Source: Pilatotrama ljubarskyi (lineage: Eukaryota > Basidiomycota > Agaricomycetes > Polyporales > Polyporaceae). Taken from it: 64,000 nucleotides of DNA. The notes under the pieces were generated by a model, which did not search any database, was not told the origin of the DNA, and worked only from the letters and a program-made list of their open reading frames with translations. The first letter of the stretch is position 1; every line of letters starts with the position of its first letter. This document shows, one piece after another, positions 21,916 through 33,076 of this stretch. The stretch lies in NCBI GenBank assembly GCA_022385805.1, contig MU277695.1:168981-232980 (forward strand), written 5' to 3'. A program made the position numbers and the translations under genes.

Positions 21916-24211
21916 TCACGCCGTCGGAGACTTCGCCCTGACGAACTCGATCTCGCGGTCTAGCGCCGCCTTGAGCTCGTTCGCCTGCGCGGCGGTCTTG
22001 GTACGTATCCGATAGGGCGTGGACTGGCCCTCTTCGTGACCCATGAAGGATACGACCTTGTCTGAGACAGACGTGTTCATGCCCGTATGCAGGATGAAGT
22101 TCTGCAAAACTAAGATGAGCAAGCTGATATTCGTCAGGCCTTGGAAAACGCACGATAGTGATTTTGCCGGTACTGCTATTCCGGAGGAGCATCCGCCGCA
22201 CCTCGGTCTCCTTATGCTTCTTGAGCCGCAGGACACCTGAGGAAATCACTGTCAGTCAGCACGATATCATCCCATTCGCGACAGAGCGCGATACGCACCG
22301 ACGCCCAGATCGCCCCACTGAGCCTTCCCATCCTTGTCCTTCACCATCTTGTACACCTTGCTCCGGATCTCGTGCGTCGTGACCTCGTCCTCCTCGCCCT
22401 CGCCTTCCAAGTCATGCACCGACGTCGACGCGGGCAGGCCCTGCGGCGGCGCATCGCCTTCCGTTGGGGCAGGCGTGCCCTCGCCCGAGGCCCCACCCTC
22501 CTTCTCACTGCCCTCCGCATTCTTCTCCGCACCACCGCCGTTGCTCGACTCAGCAGTGGCGGGCTTCGGCGCCCCAAAGCTGAACGGAAGCGACTTGACC
22601 GGCCCGCTCGCGCTCTCGGCCTCGGGTGTCTTGGGCGGGCTCCCGAAGCCAAAGCCGACGGGGTTCCCGATGCTGCCCGCTTTCGGGAAGCCGCCGAAGA
22701 CCGTTCCCTTGCCGGGCGACGCGAAGCCGAACGAGAACGCGGTGGAGGACGAGGGGGACGTCTTCTCAGGCGTGCTGGTCACGAATGGATTCGGACTCGA
22801 GCTCGAGCCGAAGATGCTACCCGAGCTCGAGGATGAGGGCTGCGCGGTAGTGGCCTTGTCCTCTGACTTGTCAGCATCCTTATCCTTGGCGGGCTGGGCC
22901 GGCTTGCCGAAGCTGCTGCCGCCAAAGACTGACGACGAGGCAGACGTGCCAAAGAGCGATGAGGTCGCGCCAGAAGCTCCGGAATCGGGCTTTCCAAACA
23001 AAGAACCGCCTGAAGAAGACGCCCCGAATGAGAACGCAGACGGCGCGCTCGAGCTCGGCGCGGAAGAGGATGATGAGGAGCCGAAGGTGAATGCCGCCTT
23101 TGGTGCCTCGGAGGACGAAGAGGACTCCGGTGCAGAGGGCTTGGAACCGCCGAAACTGAACGGGCTGCCTAGACTACTCGCATTACTGGTATCGGCCTTG
23201 GGGACGAATCCTGACCCAGAGGATGAACTCGAGGTCGTGCTTGATGCGGAAGGCTTGAAACCAGAGAAGCTGCTGGGAGGCGCAGGCATCGTGAAGGATG
23301 ATAGAGAGGGCGGTTTGGCGGCATTCTCGGCCGGCTTTGGTGCAGATGACCCAGTTGTGCTGGATGTCGCTGTCGACGATGATGCCTGCGTCTTTTCTCC
23401 GCGGTCGGACGCTACGGACACGCGGAGGGACTTGTAGCGTTCCAAGAGGTCCGCCACATCCACAAACGGGTCGGCTTCGATGGCTTTCGAGATAGCTGAT
23501 AGCAAGGAAACATTGAGGCCCCGGATCGCCTTGTAGTACTCAACCTCCTTGTCATCAGCCTTGGGCGTAGCATTTGACGGAGCCGTAGGAGCAGCTGCAC
23601 CAGGTGCGGAAGAGGAAGACACGATCGATGCGAAGGCCTTTGTGGCAGCCGATGCGTTGGCAGACACGGGAGCTCCAAAGACAGAAGACGGCTGAGAGGG
23701 CGTCGATCTGGAGAAGGAGAAGGGGGATGAAGACGGCGCAGATGGCGCAGAGGACGCAGGTGTGGGTGCGGACGGCGAGGCGAAGGAGAAGGGTGTCGAG
23801 GATGTTGCACTGCTACCGAAACCACTAAAGCCTGAAAACTTCGGAGCAGCAGCAGGAGCCTACAGAGAGTCAGCAAGGCTCTTGCGAGTGGTAGATACGA
23901 ACGCACCTCTGAAGCGGCGGGAGCGGATGGGGGTGCGGTGGACGCGTTTGCCGCGGCGAGTGAGCGTTTCGGAAGACCTCTTATTCTGTAACGCAAAATC
24001 GGTCACTACAACCAAATGAGGTGAAAAGCAGCAACGTACGGTCTGCTTGCGAGAGTAGATTCGTCTGCCTTCTTGAAGCCTGTGCCGACTTCCTGCCACA
24101 CGAGTTCAAGTTCTTGCTCTGAGGCCATAGCGGCTGGGACGAACACACCTCAGGCTGATCGTCTGCATCTTCATCGTCCTTGACGAGCTGCCTCTCTGCG
24201 GCTCTCTTCAT
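21916..24211 (-). CDS. Nuclear pore basket nucleoporin Nup50/Nup2 with FG repeats and RanBP1-like domain
   Basis: Nuclear-basket nucleoporin aiding release of importin-alpha/cargo and binding RanGTP. Start MKRAAERQLVKDDEDADDQP at 24211. The next exon, EQELELVWQEVGTGFKKADE, completes the NUP50-type N-terminal domain, and IRGLPKR follows. The middle is an FG-repeat region with FSFG, GFGFG and SLFG motifs separated by Ser/Ala/Pro linkers (about 23870-22560). A helical segment with EYYKAIRGLNVSLLSAISKA lies within it. The C-terminal RanBD1-like domain includes GVGVLRLKKHKETEVRRMLL, RNSSTGKITI, NFILHTGM and VVSFMGHEE, and ends at 21916. Total about 680 residues. Long frames on the opposite strand (about 22334-23437) are shadows of the repetitive sequence. 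It diverges from the Mga2-type gene across 544 bp. Confidence 0.93.
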
Positions 24212-24755
24212 CTGGCAGTGGCGGGAGGTGGTAAGGTAAGAATGAGAGTTCGAAGTGCAAATGAGTGCTCTTCGCCGCTGCACGCGTCCTTCGCCTTTCG
24301 CGCCGGGCGTTCACAGCGTGCACGTGCTCTCCAAAGACACTCGGCGCATTAGACGCTGTCGGAGTGATGATCATTGTAGCGGAGTCGTCGGAGTAGCTGA
24401 GAACGAGCAAGCGCCGAGCGAGGCTGGATCCGCGACGGAACAAGTGAGACAAAAATGGATTCGAGCGAGCGTCCGTGGGCGTGTGTGTTCTCCCGCTCAG
24501 CGACGGAAAACATAGAAAGCGGAGGCCTGTCTTCGCTGTCGTAAAGCGGTGGTCGTGAGTGCCCGGCGAGAGCATAGGGGTGCTGGAGGAGGTGGCTCTT
24601 CAGTGCCCCGCTAGGTGCATTAGCGCGATTACGTAAGCACGACACTGCGCCCGGGGTGCCGAGAGGACCACAGCGACAGGGGCGTGGACGAACTTGCCAT
24701 TGGATCTGCACCTGCTCTCTCTTCCGTCCTTCTCCTCCGCCCTTCTTGGTACCCA
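24212..24755. promoter_or_regulatory. Divergent promoter between Nup50-type and Mga2-type genes
   Basis: The 544-bp gap separates divergently transcribed housekeeping genes. No clear TATA box is visible on either side. In-frame codons upstream of the plus-strand start (ATG at 24684) leave an alternative, longer Mga2-type N-terminus possible. Confidence 0.45.
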
Positions 24756-27700
24756 ATGTCGTCCTCCTCGACGACTGCATGCTCGAGGTCGCCCTCTCCA
24801 TCTCCAGCGACGCCAGAGGCCTCCGATCATCTGGGCCCCGTTATGAGCCAGGAGGACCTCTCAGCATGGTGCAGTTCTCTCCCCGACGCAGAGTTTCTCA
24901 TCAACGGCGAAATCAAGTTCAGCCCGCATGCTCGAAAGCGGGAGGACAATGCTGCGTTGGATTTGGAGGACCTGCTGCAAGACCACGTCTACGAAGAGTG
25001 AGTCGTGTCGCGTCAGTGTCATACTCTTTGACTGCGCGTGCTGATTGCATGCATCGCGCGAAGTGCTACTCCCGCTGCTCAGAAAGGGCCTATGTTCTGT
25101 CCAGTCACTAGCCCATCATCGTCACCCGACGCTCCCACCGCCGCACCCGGCGCTCGTAATACCATCGCCATCACGAAACCAATACCCCCTCCCCCTCAGG
25201 TGCGCAAAGAGCCGCCTGCGATGCAGCGCGTCGTGTTCCCGCCAAAGAACTCGTGCTCGAAGTGAGTGCGCTTGCTATTAGCCCTACCGTCTGCTTATCG
25301 CTGTGCAGCCTTCCCATACTATTCCCGAGCCTGCCAGAAGGCGGCACGAAGTCCAGAGTGGAGACCCAAATACGGCTAACCGTCGATTTGGCTCATGCGA
25401 GTTCTTCGTCTGGGGAGCCTCTCAAATACGACAGAGTCGGCACTTGGAAATGGCTCCGGTTACCCAAGGGAACCACGACGAAGAAGAGAACCCGCAAAGA
25501 AGGGAAAGTCGGTCAGTGAGAGTGCTCCCGTGCATGCTTCTTTCCCTCACGATTGAGCCTAGACGCTTCCTCTGAGGACTCCCTATACCTCACCACGGAC
25601 ATTACCTGCGCCACACCTCCACACCCTCGTGTCACCGCCTGTTCCAGTTGCCAAACGCGCGAGGTACGTCACTTATCTCTATTGATTTCCCAAGGTTCAC
25701 ACCGGTATCCAGGCGAAGCGCGTTGCGCGCAAGATCGCGGCACGCGTCAGGCCTGCGCGCTCGGACTCGGAATCTCAGGAAGAGCCCCGCGTGATTCCAG
25801 GAAAGGGAAAGCATGAAGATACCTCCAATATCCTGCAGTTCAACTGCCCTGAGGTGCTCGACTTTTCTTCTGGGTCGGTAGTCCTCCCTCTACGTATCAC
25901 TTGCTACTGTCGCCACCATCGGGAGAAGGTAGGGTTCAACCTCCACTTCACGATGCTGGACCACACGGGGAGGGTGGTCGGGACGGGAACGACGAAGCCT
26001 ATCATGATCACCGACGATCATAAGAGTACGGGCGTCAATGCGCAGAAGGGGTCTTCCGAATTTGGCTCGAAGCTTGATTGGACGGTCGGAGGTGCGGACG
26101 GTCAGGACGGGGCGACAGCGAAGAGGAAGAAGGGACAGGCCACCAATGCCACTGAACGCTCGAAGAAACGGGCCAAGCCCTACGATGCCAATAACCGGGT
26201 GTCCAGGCTGACCCGCGAGAGCAGCAGTGGAAGCCTTCAGTCGCCATCCGACATGGCCTCAGCGTTTGCGACGAGGTCGTCGTCTCCTTTGCAAAGCTCA
26301 CTCGCCCAACCTTTGCAAACCAACGCGTCGACCCCGCCGCCATCCTTCAGCTTCAGCAGCAAGCCACCTTCGGCCGTATCAGCTGCTCCAGCCGACATAC
26401 TCGACAGCGCGACTACCACAGCTGTAGCCAGTCCGATGTTGCCGGCCTTTGACATGCACGCACCCCTCAGCGACTTCATGCACACCAACTTCAATGCTGA
26501 CATCGCGATGCCGGACTGCTCCGAGCTCGGATCGCCAGCTGTGGCCTTCCCAGATCCCTCTAGCTCGTCATTTGCGCAAGCGCATCCTCCGCCTCATCCG
26601 CAGACGTTGATGGATCAGATGAACCTCTCCGTTCCCGTGCCTGGCCCAGCCGTACCCTATATGCTCTTCAAGCACGATCCTCCACCTCCTATGAATTTGC
26701 CTACGCCGAGGATCCACCGCCTCATTCCGTCCTCTGGTCCGACGTACGGTGGTATTGAGGTCACAGTGCTCGGTGCGGACTTCCACCCATCTATGCAGCT
26801 GAACTGCGTGTTCGGCGGAACCGCTTCGACGTCGACACAGCGCTGGAGCGACAACACGCTTGTGTGCGTTTTGCCACCGAGCACTACCCCAGGCGCAGTG
26901 CAGGTTTGGTTCGAGGGCATGCCGAAGGAGGATGATGGAACGCCGCCGTGCTTGTTCACATACACGGACGATACCGACAGAGCGCTGTAAGTGAATTTCA
27001 CTAGGTCGCCCCGGATGGTATGCTCATACGGTTTTAGCATGGAGCTCGCTCTCCAGGTTGTCGGCCTGAAGATGACCGGCAAGATCGAAGACGCGCGCAA
27101 CATTGCGATGCGCATCGTCGGGAACACCGGCGGTCCTGAGCCCGACCCGAGCATGTCGGCAGGAAGCGCGATGCAATTGTCCTCCCAGCCCGACTTGCCC
27201 AGGCATCTTCTGCTCGGCAGCACCGGCGATAGCAGCGACTTCGAGAAGCTCCTGCTCGACTTCCTCTCCGTGCTGGATGTACCCTCGAACGGCTCCCGAC
27301 CTGCGTCCATCTCGCGCCCGACGGCGAGTGGACAGACACTGTTGCACCTGGCGACCCTGGCGAGGTTCCCCGCTCTGGTGAAGTTCTTGCTCGCGCGGGA
27401 TATCGACATCGATGCGCGAGACCAGAACGGCTGCACTGCACTGTTCCTCGCGGCCCTCACAGACTCCGGAGACTGCGCGCGTGCCCTTGTTGATGCTGGC
27501 GCTGCTCTGGACGTCGTCAACGCCGCCGGAAAGACACCTGCGGAGGTCGGCTCTGCGAGCTTCTTCGACTTTATCGCGTCTGAGAGCGAACGGTCGTCCG
27601 AGGATGGGCGTGACCAGGACGAAGACGAGGGCGCGTGGGGCGATGTCGACGAGGAGTCGGAAGATGAAGCCGAGGTGCGGCCGTCGAAGAGCAGGGCCGG

Positions 27701-28696
27701 AAGGAGGTCGTCGCATCGGCCCTCGAGGCAACGCTCCGGCATCGGTATGACCGACGCTTCGCGCGCCGACGCGGACAAGAAACCCTCGCCTTCCTCTGCG
27801 GAGAAGAAGGCTGCTGAGGCCGGCCTCGCTGTTGCAGACGAAAAGCAGGCAGCGGCGACTTTCACAGAAACGCTTTACCGGACACTCGCTCAGCTGCAGT
27901 ACCCGCAGGGCATGATCCCGCACCTGCCTCTCTTGCACATGCCGAACCTGCCCGGTATGCCAGCGTGGGGAGCGCTCCCACAAATCCCCGCAGTGTTCCC
28001 CGTCCTTGTGCCCATTCAGCAGTTCTGGGGCGACCGCCGTGGACGCGGAGGCGATGAGAAGGGCGAAGGCGATGCTGGCGCGGTGCCTAACGGCCAGCAA
28101 CCTTGGCTCGGCATCCCGTCCGCGCAGGACTGGAAGGCAGTCTGGGAGAAGTGGATGCAGCAGGCGAACCGTGCGACAGACGTACATGACAACCCGCCTC
28201 CCGCGTATACTCCCCGGAGTACCGAAGCGACTGATACTGCGACGCTACCCCTTGAGAAGGAGAAGGCCGAAGAATTACCCGTCGCCGGCCCCACCGTCCC
28301 AACTGTTGCTGAAACCGAAGTGCGCGTTGGGGCGGAGAGGGTAGTTGTTGCTCGACCGGTTGCATACCCTGATGCTGCCATCCCTGAAGAGGAGGTGCAG
28401 TTGTATGCCTATAGGCCTGTGCGCACGCCCGCCCGACGGGCGCAGAAGAAGCGTACGTGCCTCTGCCTTTATTCCCGGCGCGTGGTATTGACCTAGGTGA
28501 TACAGACGACCGCATGCTGGTGTTGTTCTGGATTCCCATCCTTCTTAGTAAGTCCAACGAATATGTACGAAAGTGAACAAGCCTCTAATGACCGTCTTCC
28601 GCAGTTGGCTTTGCTTGGGCATTCCTGCAAGCCGTCCGTATTGCGCTCCACGCGACGAGGGCGGTCGTCGCGTTCAAAGTCGGTCTCCGCGCGTAA
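24756..28696 (+). CDS. ER-membrane-tethered transcription activator, Mga2/Spt23 family
   Basis: Family members sit in the ER or inner nuclear membrane and are released by ubiquitin-dependent processing to activate fatty-acid desaturase genes. The start MSSSSTTACSRSPSPSPATP is at 24756. After a low-complexity stretch comes a conserved DNA-binding-like region (RVETQIRLTVDLAHASSSSG, LRLPKGTTTKKRTRKEGK, LQFNCPEVLDFSSGSVVLPL, REKVGFNLHFTMLDHTGRVV). An IPT/TIG domain starts PRIHRLIPSSGPTYGGIEVT (about 26700-26960). Ankyrin repeats follow (TLLHLATLARFPALVKFLLA, NGCTALFLAALTDSGDCARA; about 27340-27550). An acidic segment leads to a C-terminal membrane helix, MLVLFWIPILLIGFAWAFLQ, split by an intron at about 28552-28603, and a short tail ending GLRA. 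A PPAY motif at about 28196 could recruit a WW-domain Rsp5-type ligase. Introns cluster in the first 1.1 kb. Confidence 0.93.
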
Positions 28697-29678
28697 ACAG
28701 GTTGTGTTCACTCCGCAGGCGGTGCTCCGGATAGGTCTGGATGTTGCTGTACGATACTTCTTTCGTGTGTCTGGCTATCGACCCTTCTCGATTCGTGGTA
28801 TTCTATTTTGGACCGTATAAACGTAGTTATATGCGCCTCTGATCCGTTCTCTTCTCCGCTGTCCCTTGCTGGGGCTTTATGAATTTCGCTGCGATATCAC
28901 ACTCCCTTCTACCCTCGTTTGTTACGTACCTTATGTCGTCCTGAAGGCTCACCGGTGTTTCCCTAGATGCAAGTGTACTACTTTGAGTAGATCCCCGACC
29001 GATAATAACATTATGCTTCTCAGCCAGCCCCCTGGTGTTCGCATTTTGCCCCGCCAGCTGGTTTGCGGTACGTCGCGGGCTCAGAAGAACGAAGCGATCG
29101 CGTGCGAGTCCATGTGTAGGCAGAGGATCATTACAGCAGGACTCATGTCGATAGACCGCATTGATTTCATTTTCTTCACAGATCCCTGGAGCGATGCAGC
29201 CGCGTATGGGAGGAAGAGCCACCTCGCTCCGCTGCCCGTGATCCCGGGACGCCGGCTTCTGACAGTGACAGGGCGTCTGCGACCGGATGCCGCTGGTGTT
29301 GCTGTCTGTACTGTAGCCTCTTGGGATCGGCTCAGCCCGCAAACACTCATGAAGACTCTGTTACATGCCAGCATCACATCGCGAGCTTAGGCTACGGGGT
29401 CGCCAACGTAGTTATGGACGGGTATGCGCCTGGGATGCGGCGTCAGTCGTCGTCGATGCGCCCCTTGCGACTTGCCACATTCGGTCTGGATCATCCGGAC
29501 GCTCCGTGCTCCACGAACACAGTCAAATGCGAACGGTCTATCGACCTGAGTCCTGCTGTAATCATTAATCATTGACCAAGCAATCAGCTCCCCGGGGGTG
29601 ATGTCGTCTGACCTCTTCATCTTCTCAGATCAGTCCTTCGTGCATCCCATAGGTTTGCAAGTTGCCAGTTCGGATCTC
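28697..29678. other. Convergent intergenic region containing an inverted-repeat element
   Basis: Nearly 1 kb between the converging Mga2-type and Rec114-like genes, more than double that of the other convergent pairs here. The excess is largely the 433-bp element at 29130-29562. Apart from this, no gene is supported. Confidence 0.55.
29130..29562. mobile_element. MITE-like non-autonomous DNA element, copy 1
   Basis: The left end ATTACAGCAGGACTCATGTC, continuing GATAGACCGCA (29130-29160), is repeated in inverted orientation at the right end (about 29533-29562, GGTCTATCGACCTGAGTCCT then GCTGTAAT). The inverted repeats are about 30 bp with one or two mismatches. The interior of about 370 bp has no convincing coding frame. 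A second element at 47738-47990 has ends sharing ATTACAGCAGG and CGATAGACC in the same arrangement. No perfect target-site duplication is seen; the right flank CATT partly echoes the terminal sequence. A structured 3' regulatory element is possible but less likely given the second copy. Confidence 0.72.
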
Positions 29679-31356
29679 TCATCCCAAGGCCTGCAGGGCG
29701 TGTGGAAATATTAATCTTGTAGCATTTATAGAGCAACGAAGTACATCGGTCAGTGGATCCCGACCAGACCCTTGACCTTCCACATCCCATCCAAAGCTTG
29801 CATCTTCAACCACAATATGCTGCATGTGAGTGCGTCTCCAAGGAAGCCAAACGGGAGACGGACGCACCAGCTCCCTGAAGCCTTCCTCGCGGATCACCTC
29901 CGCTACAAGCGTTTCTAGATCATCCCTCGAGAGACCGTACACACCATCGCCGTCTCTCAGCGTCGCCAAGATGTCCGCGGCAGGCGTCGCCGCGGAGGCC
30001 GCTACAGCGTCAGGAAGCTCTCCATTCGACGCAGAAATTGGAGGTGCAGTACCGCCAGCATTAGAGGCATCCACAGTGAGAGCAGCAGAAACGGGCGAAG
30101 ACACCAAAATCCGAGGTTCCCTAGCGGGCAAAGGCGGAGGAGGCATCAGATCCGGAGAACTCGGGCGGAGGCGTCCCATAGGCATCGGAGGAGAGCTGGA
30201 GCGCGGAAAAGACGAGCTAGGAAGAGAGCTTTCGCTAGAGCCGCTGTGAGGCAGGACGTTCGAGACTTGGTGGATATGCCGAGGGCGGACAGCGTTCGTA
30301 GTCGAACACTGAATCGCGGGTTGAGCATTCGGTGGCGCAGGCGTATGAGCGGAGACAGAAGGAACAGTATATGGGTCAGAGGAAGAGTACTGCGCCACGG
30401 CCGAAGAGGCACTGGCAGCAGAAGAAGGACGAGACGAGCTGTACGTAGCGGGCTCCAGATCGATAAGCCCGGTAGAACCCGCTGATGTATACGCAGACGA
30501 GGCCAGAGCCTGAGATTGAGCGTGAATAGCTTGGGAAGAAGCCAGTCCTGACGGCACAGCAGGCAAGCCTTGAGCAGCCGAAGGGAGTGTCGTGCCAGTG
30601 CGTCGAACGGCTGGCAGCGGATCGTCCACCGACATCGCGGACATGCCGGGACGCAGGGACGGCTGGGCTGGAGTCACATCCCGGGATGCCGCGACGGTTT
30701 GAGTAACTCGGCGCTGGGAGATGGGCTGCGGCATACGCGCGGGCGGCGGAGCGTTCGCTTTGCACGGGCAGATGAAGCGAATCGTCTCTACGAACGCCAG
30801 TGCAGAGGCTGCGCTGTGAAACGCCACCTGAAATCGACGATATTGCTTGACACATCTTGTCAGCTGCCTACTCGTAGCCATGTAACGGCGCATATAGCGT
30901 ACCGGCACTGCTCCGGGAGGTGTCACTCGTGGATGCTGGTAGCGTAGTCCGACTACGGCATCCTGGTACACCGCTTTGAGAGGTAGACCCTGAGGAGCGT
31001 GCAGAGACGGCATAGATGAGTACGTGACCAAGTCGAGGTCTTCCTACATGCGCGTCGGGAGGTCAGAAAAGCAATCATAGAACAGAGGATCGATGAAACT
31101 CTACAAAGACAACCTCCCGCTGGTCGACATCCATGGAATCCAGGCCGGCACTGAACGTCCATACGATCCTCAGGCGGTAGGACTCAAGATGCCCCTCGGC
31201 CGATTTCCGGGTATCCATTGCGAGCCTGATCACTGGGTTTACGAAGTGCTGCCATTGGAGCCCGAGTTGCTGGGACTGAGTGCCAGCGGAGTGGTTGTAT
31301 GCTCTCGAGTACTTGGCAAGCTCGTAAGTGGCTGTAGTCGTCGTCGATAGAGACAT
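29679..31356 (-). CDS. Candidate Rec114-like meiotic recombination protein (PH-like N-terminus, disordered middle)
   Basis: The identification is tentative. The start MSLSTTTTATYELAKYSRAY ends at 31356. The first 170 residues look like a split PH-like domain: LQWQHFVNPVIRLAMDTRKS, LRIVWTFSAGLDSMDVDQRE, VFVEFHRSS, then EDLDLVTYSSMPSLHAPQGL and AVYQDAVVGLRYQHPR. They end in a helix with FQVAFHSAASALAFVETIRF followed by CPC. About 250 Ser/Pro-rich disordered residues follow. A short conserved-looking helix (LSRDDLETLVAEVIREEGFR) precedes the last exon. An N-terminal PH fold, long disorder and a C-terminal helix is the architecture of Rec114/Rec7, which with Mei4 and Mer2 activates Spo11; sequence similarity in that family is weak. 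Introns: about 31082-31037, 30925-30860 and 29870-29823. Confidence 0.72.
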
Positions 31357-31659
31357 GATGATAGCTAGTCAGTATGTAAAGTGAAGTGGTCGGTCATTCA
31401 ATATTCAACAGCGATGGTGATGGTAGAAGACAAGGCGTAAAGGCCTTCCTTTGGCGCGCATATCAGTGAAATATCTTGCAGAACGTGTTCTCCTAATTTG
31501 TACCATGGAGCTGAGGTTATGCTTCATGATCACTGGCCTGAAGAAGGATCACAGCGACCTCGCACAGTCAAAGATGTTCCTCAGAGACAATTATACATTC
31601 CGCAATACAATGATGATACAGTGGCTGTTACAAGCGTCCCTTCACCGTCCCTTCACCGC
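31357..31659. other. Short intergenic region, promoter of Rec114-like gene
   Basis: About 300 bp between two minus-strand genes. It contains the 3' UTR of the Hsp12-like gene and the promoter of the Rec114-like candidate. Nothing else is visible. Confidence 0.45.
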
Positions 31660-32032
31660 TTACTGGTTGTTGCCCATACCGACGGCATTCTTCGCCTTCT
31701 GGGTCAGCGAGGGCTGGACAGGCGTGTGAGCATGCGAATTCGGAAGACCACTTAGCAAGGTATGCATACCTGGTCGTTGTTGTTGTTGCTGCTGAAGGTG
31801 TCGCCAACACGCTGCGAGGTCGACTTCTCGCTCTGGGGCTGGACGGTGGACGCGGCAGAGTCGCTCTTGCCCTTGATCTTGTCACCAAAGTGCTCGGTGG
31901 TCGACTTCTCAGAGTCGGGCTGCAGTCGAGGAACGTGAGATCCCTGCTACACTGCGACGGAAATGGGCGAGCACGTACCTTGAGGGCGGCGGTGGCCTTG
32001 TCGGTGAAGCTCTGGCGGCCGGTGTCGGACAT
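31660..32032 (-). CDS. Hsp12-like small heat-shock/membrane-stabilising protein (copy 1)
   Basis: Hsp12-family proteins (PF04119; Hsp9/Hsp12) are small, disordered, stress-induced proteins that become helical on membranes. The start MSDTGRQSFTDKATAALK at 32032 is spliced to PDSEKSTTEHFGDKIKG, then QPQSEKSTSQRVGDTF, an Asn run and a final exon LTQKAKNAVGMGNNQ, ending at 31660. The product is about 85 residues. The N-terminal GRQSF-DKA-ALKPDS-KS block matches yeast Hsp12. Two introns separate three exons. The paralogue at 44046-44467 has an extra intron between QPQ and SEKST. The Asn run is encoded by a GTT/AAC trinucleotide tract. TATAAGA at about 32142-32148, some 110 bp upstream, fits a stress-inducible promoter. 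Confidence 0.9.
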
Positions 32033-33076
32033 GATGATGATGATGAAGTAGTTGAGTGGTAAGTGGTATAGAGTTGAGTGGATGTAGTCGTAGAAGAGTC
32101 GTGAGCTGATTGATGCTCCCTCCCTTGCATCCGCTCACCCTCTTATAGCTGCGCAGAGCAGGCAGGAGCGCCGTGCACGACAGAGTGGAGTGTGTGCGTA
32201 TGCTGCAAGGATGGGCCGGTATGACGCTGCAGTTCCCGCGGGGCCTTGGGGCGGCGCGTCATATACAGCCCATCCTGGCAACATCCTGGAGCCATGACGC
32301 GTGCATACGGCCGCTCGTATCGACGCGTCGCGGTCAGATGACCTGCGCCAGTACAGCGTCGCTTGCCTTCTTTGGCAGTGCGCTGTCCTTTCTGGGAAAT
32401 CCTCGTTGCCAAGCGCTGACGTCATTGGGAGGTGTAGCGATGCACCCACGGAACTCGTCTCGTCCGCGCGTGAGGCCCGTCCAGCTCCTTCCGTTGCTGC
32501 GCGGTGCCGGTGACGTGGCTCGCGCAGCGCATGCAGTCGCACAATCCGGTGGAGTGATCTGTAGATTCGAGCCCAGGTTCGGGTTGCTCAGCCCTACTGC
32601 ACGCAGACCTCCTACGCCTGGACTCTCCACATGCACTTCACCCACGAGGGTATGGTTCCAGCCAGCTTGTAGTATCAAGATGTACTTATCAGCGGAGCAT
32701 CTGATTGTGCACATGAAGTCTGGCGTACCGTCGCCTGAGCCTGAGCTCATCGGGTCGGCTTCGCACCATGGCTCACGCCCATGAGAATTGTCGTGATCTT
32801 ACGGGCATTATCTATCGTAACAGAGTGTACAGGTGAAATCGACAGCGAGAACGAGAAGCGCTACTAATACAATTCCGTGTCCTTCAAGACACCACGTACC
32901 TCCAACTGCAACTGTGCAAGCTGCAGGTGCGCGGACGTCAAGCGACGTCGTATCGAAAGGACGATCCATCCGTCCGTGGGAGCCCGCTATATACCCACCA
33001 TATACACCAGCGCACCTATATCATACAACTCACCCCTGCCTCGGCTATATCACGATCACCGGGGAGGCGCACTCCT
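32033..33076. other. Intergenic: Hsp12-like promoter and RING-gene 3' region
   Basis: About 1 kb. Within it only a probable TATA element (about 32142-32148, minus strand) is identified. Frames up to 203 codons near 32173-32784 on plus overlap others and carry no domain. Repeated short TATA-like strings occur around 32990-33050 (CTATATAC, CATATACA, CTATATCA), close to the 3' end of the RING gene; their role is unclear. Confidence 0.45.

Noticed and set aside
22334..23437. A 367-codon plus-strand frame opposite the nucleoporin gene
   Set aside because: It is the antisense of the low-complexity FG-repeat region, has no domain, and the minus-strand product is a clear Nup50/Nup2 protein.
26657..28187. 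Two long minus-strand frames (402 and 387 codons) opposite the Mga2-type gene
   Set aside because: They lie antisense to the IPT/ankyrin coding sequence; long antisense frames are expected from GC-rich codon bias, and neither has a recognisable family.
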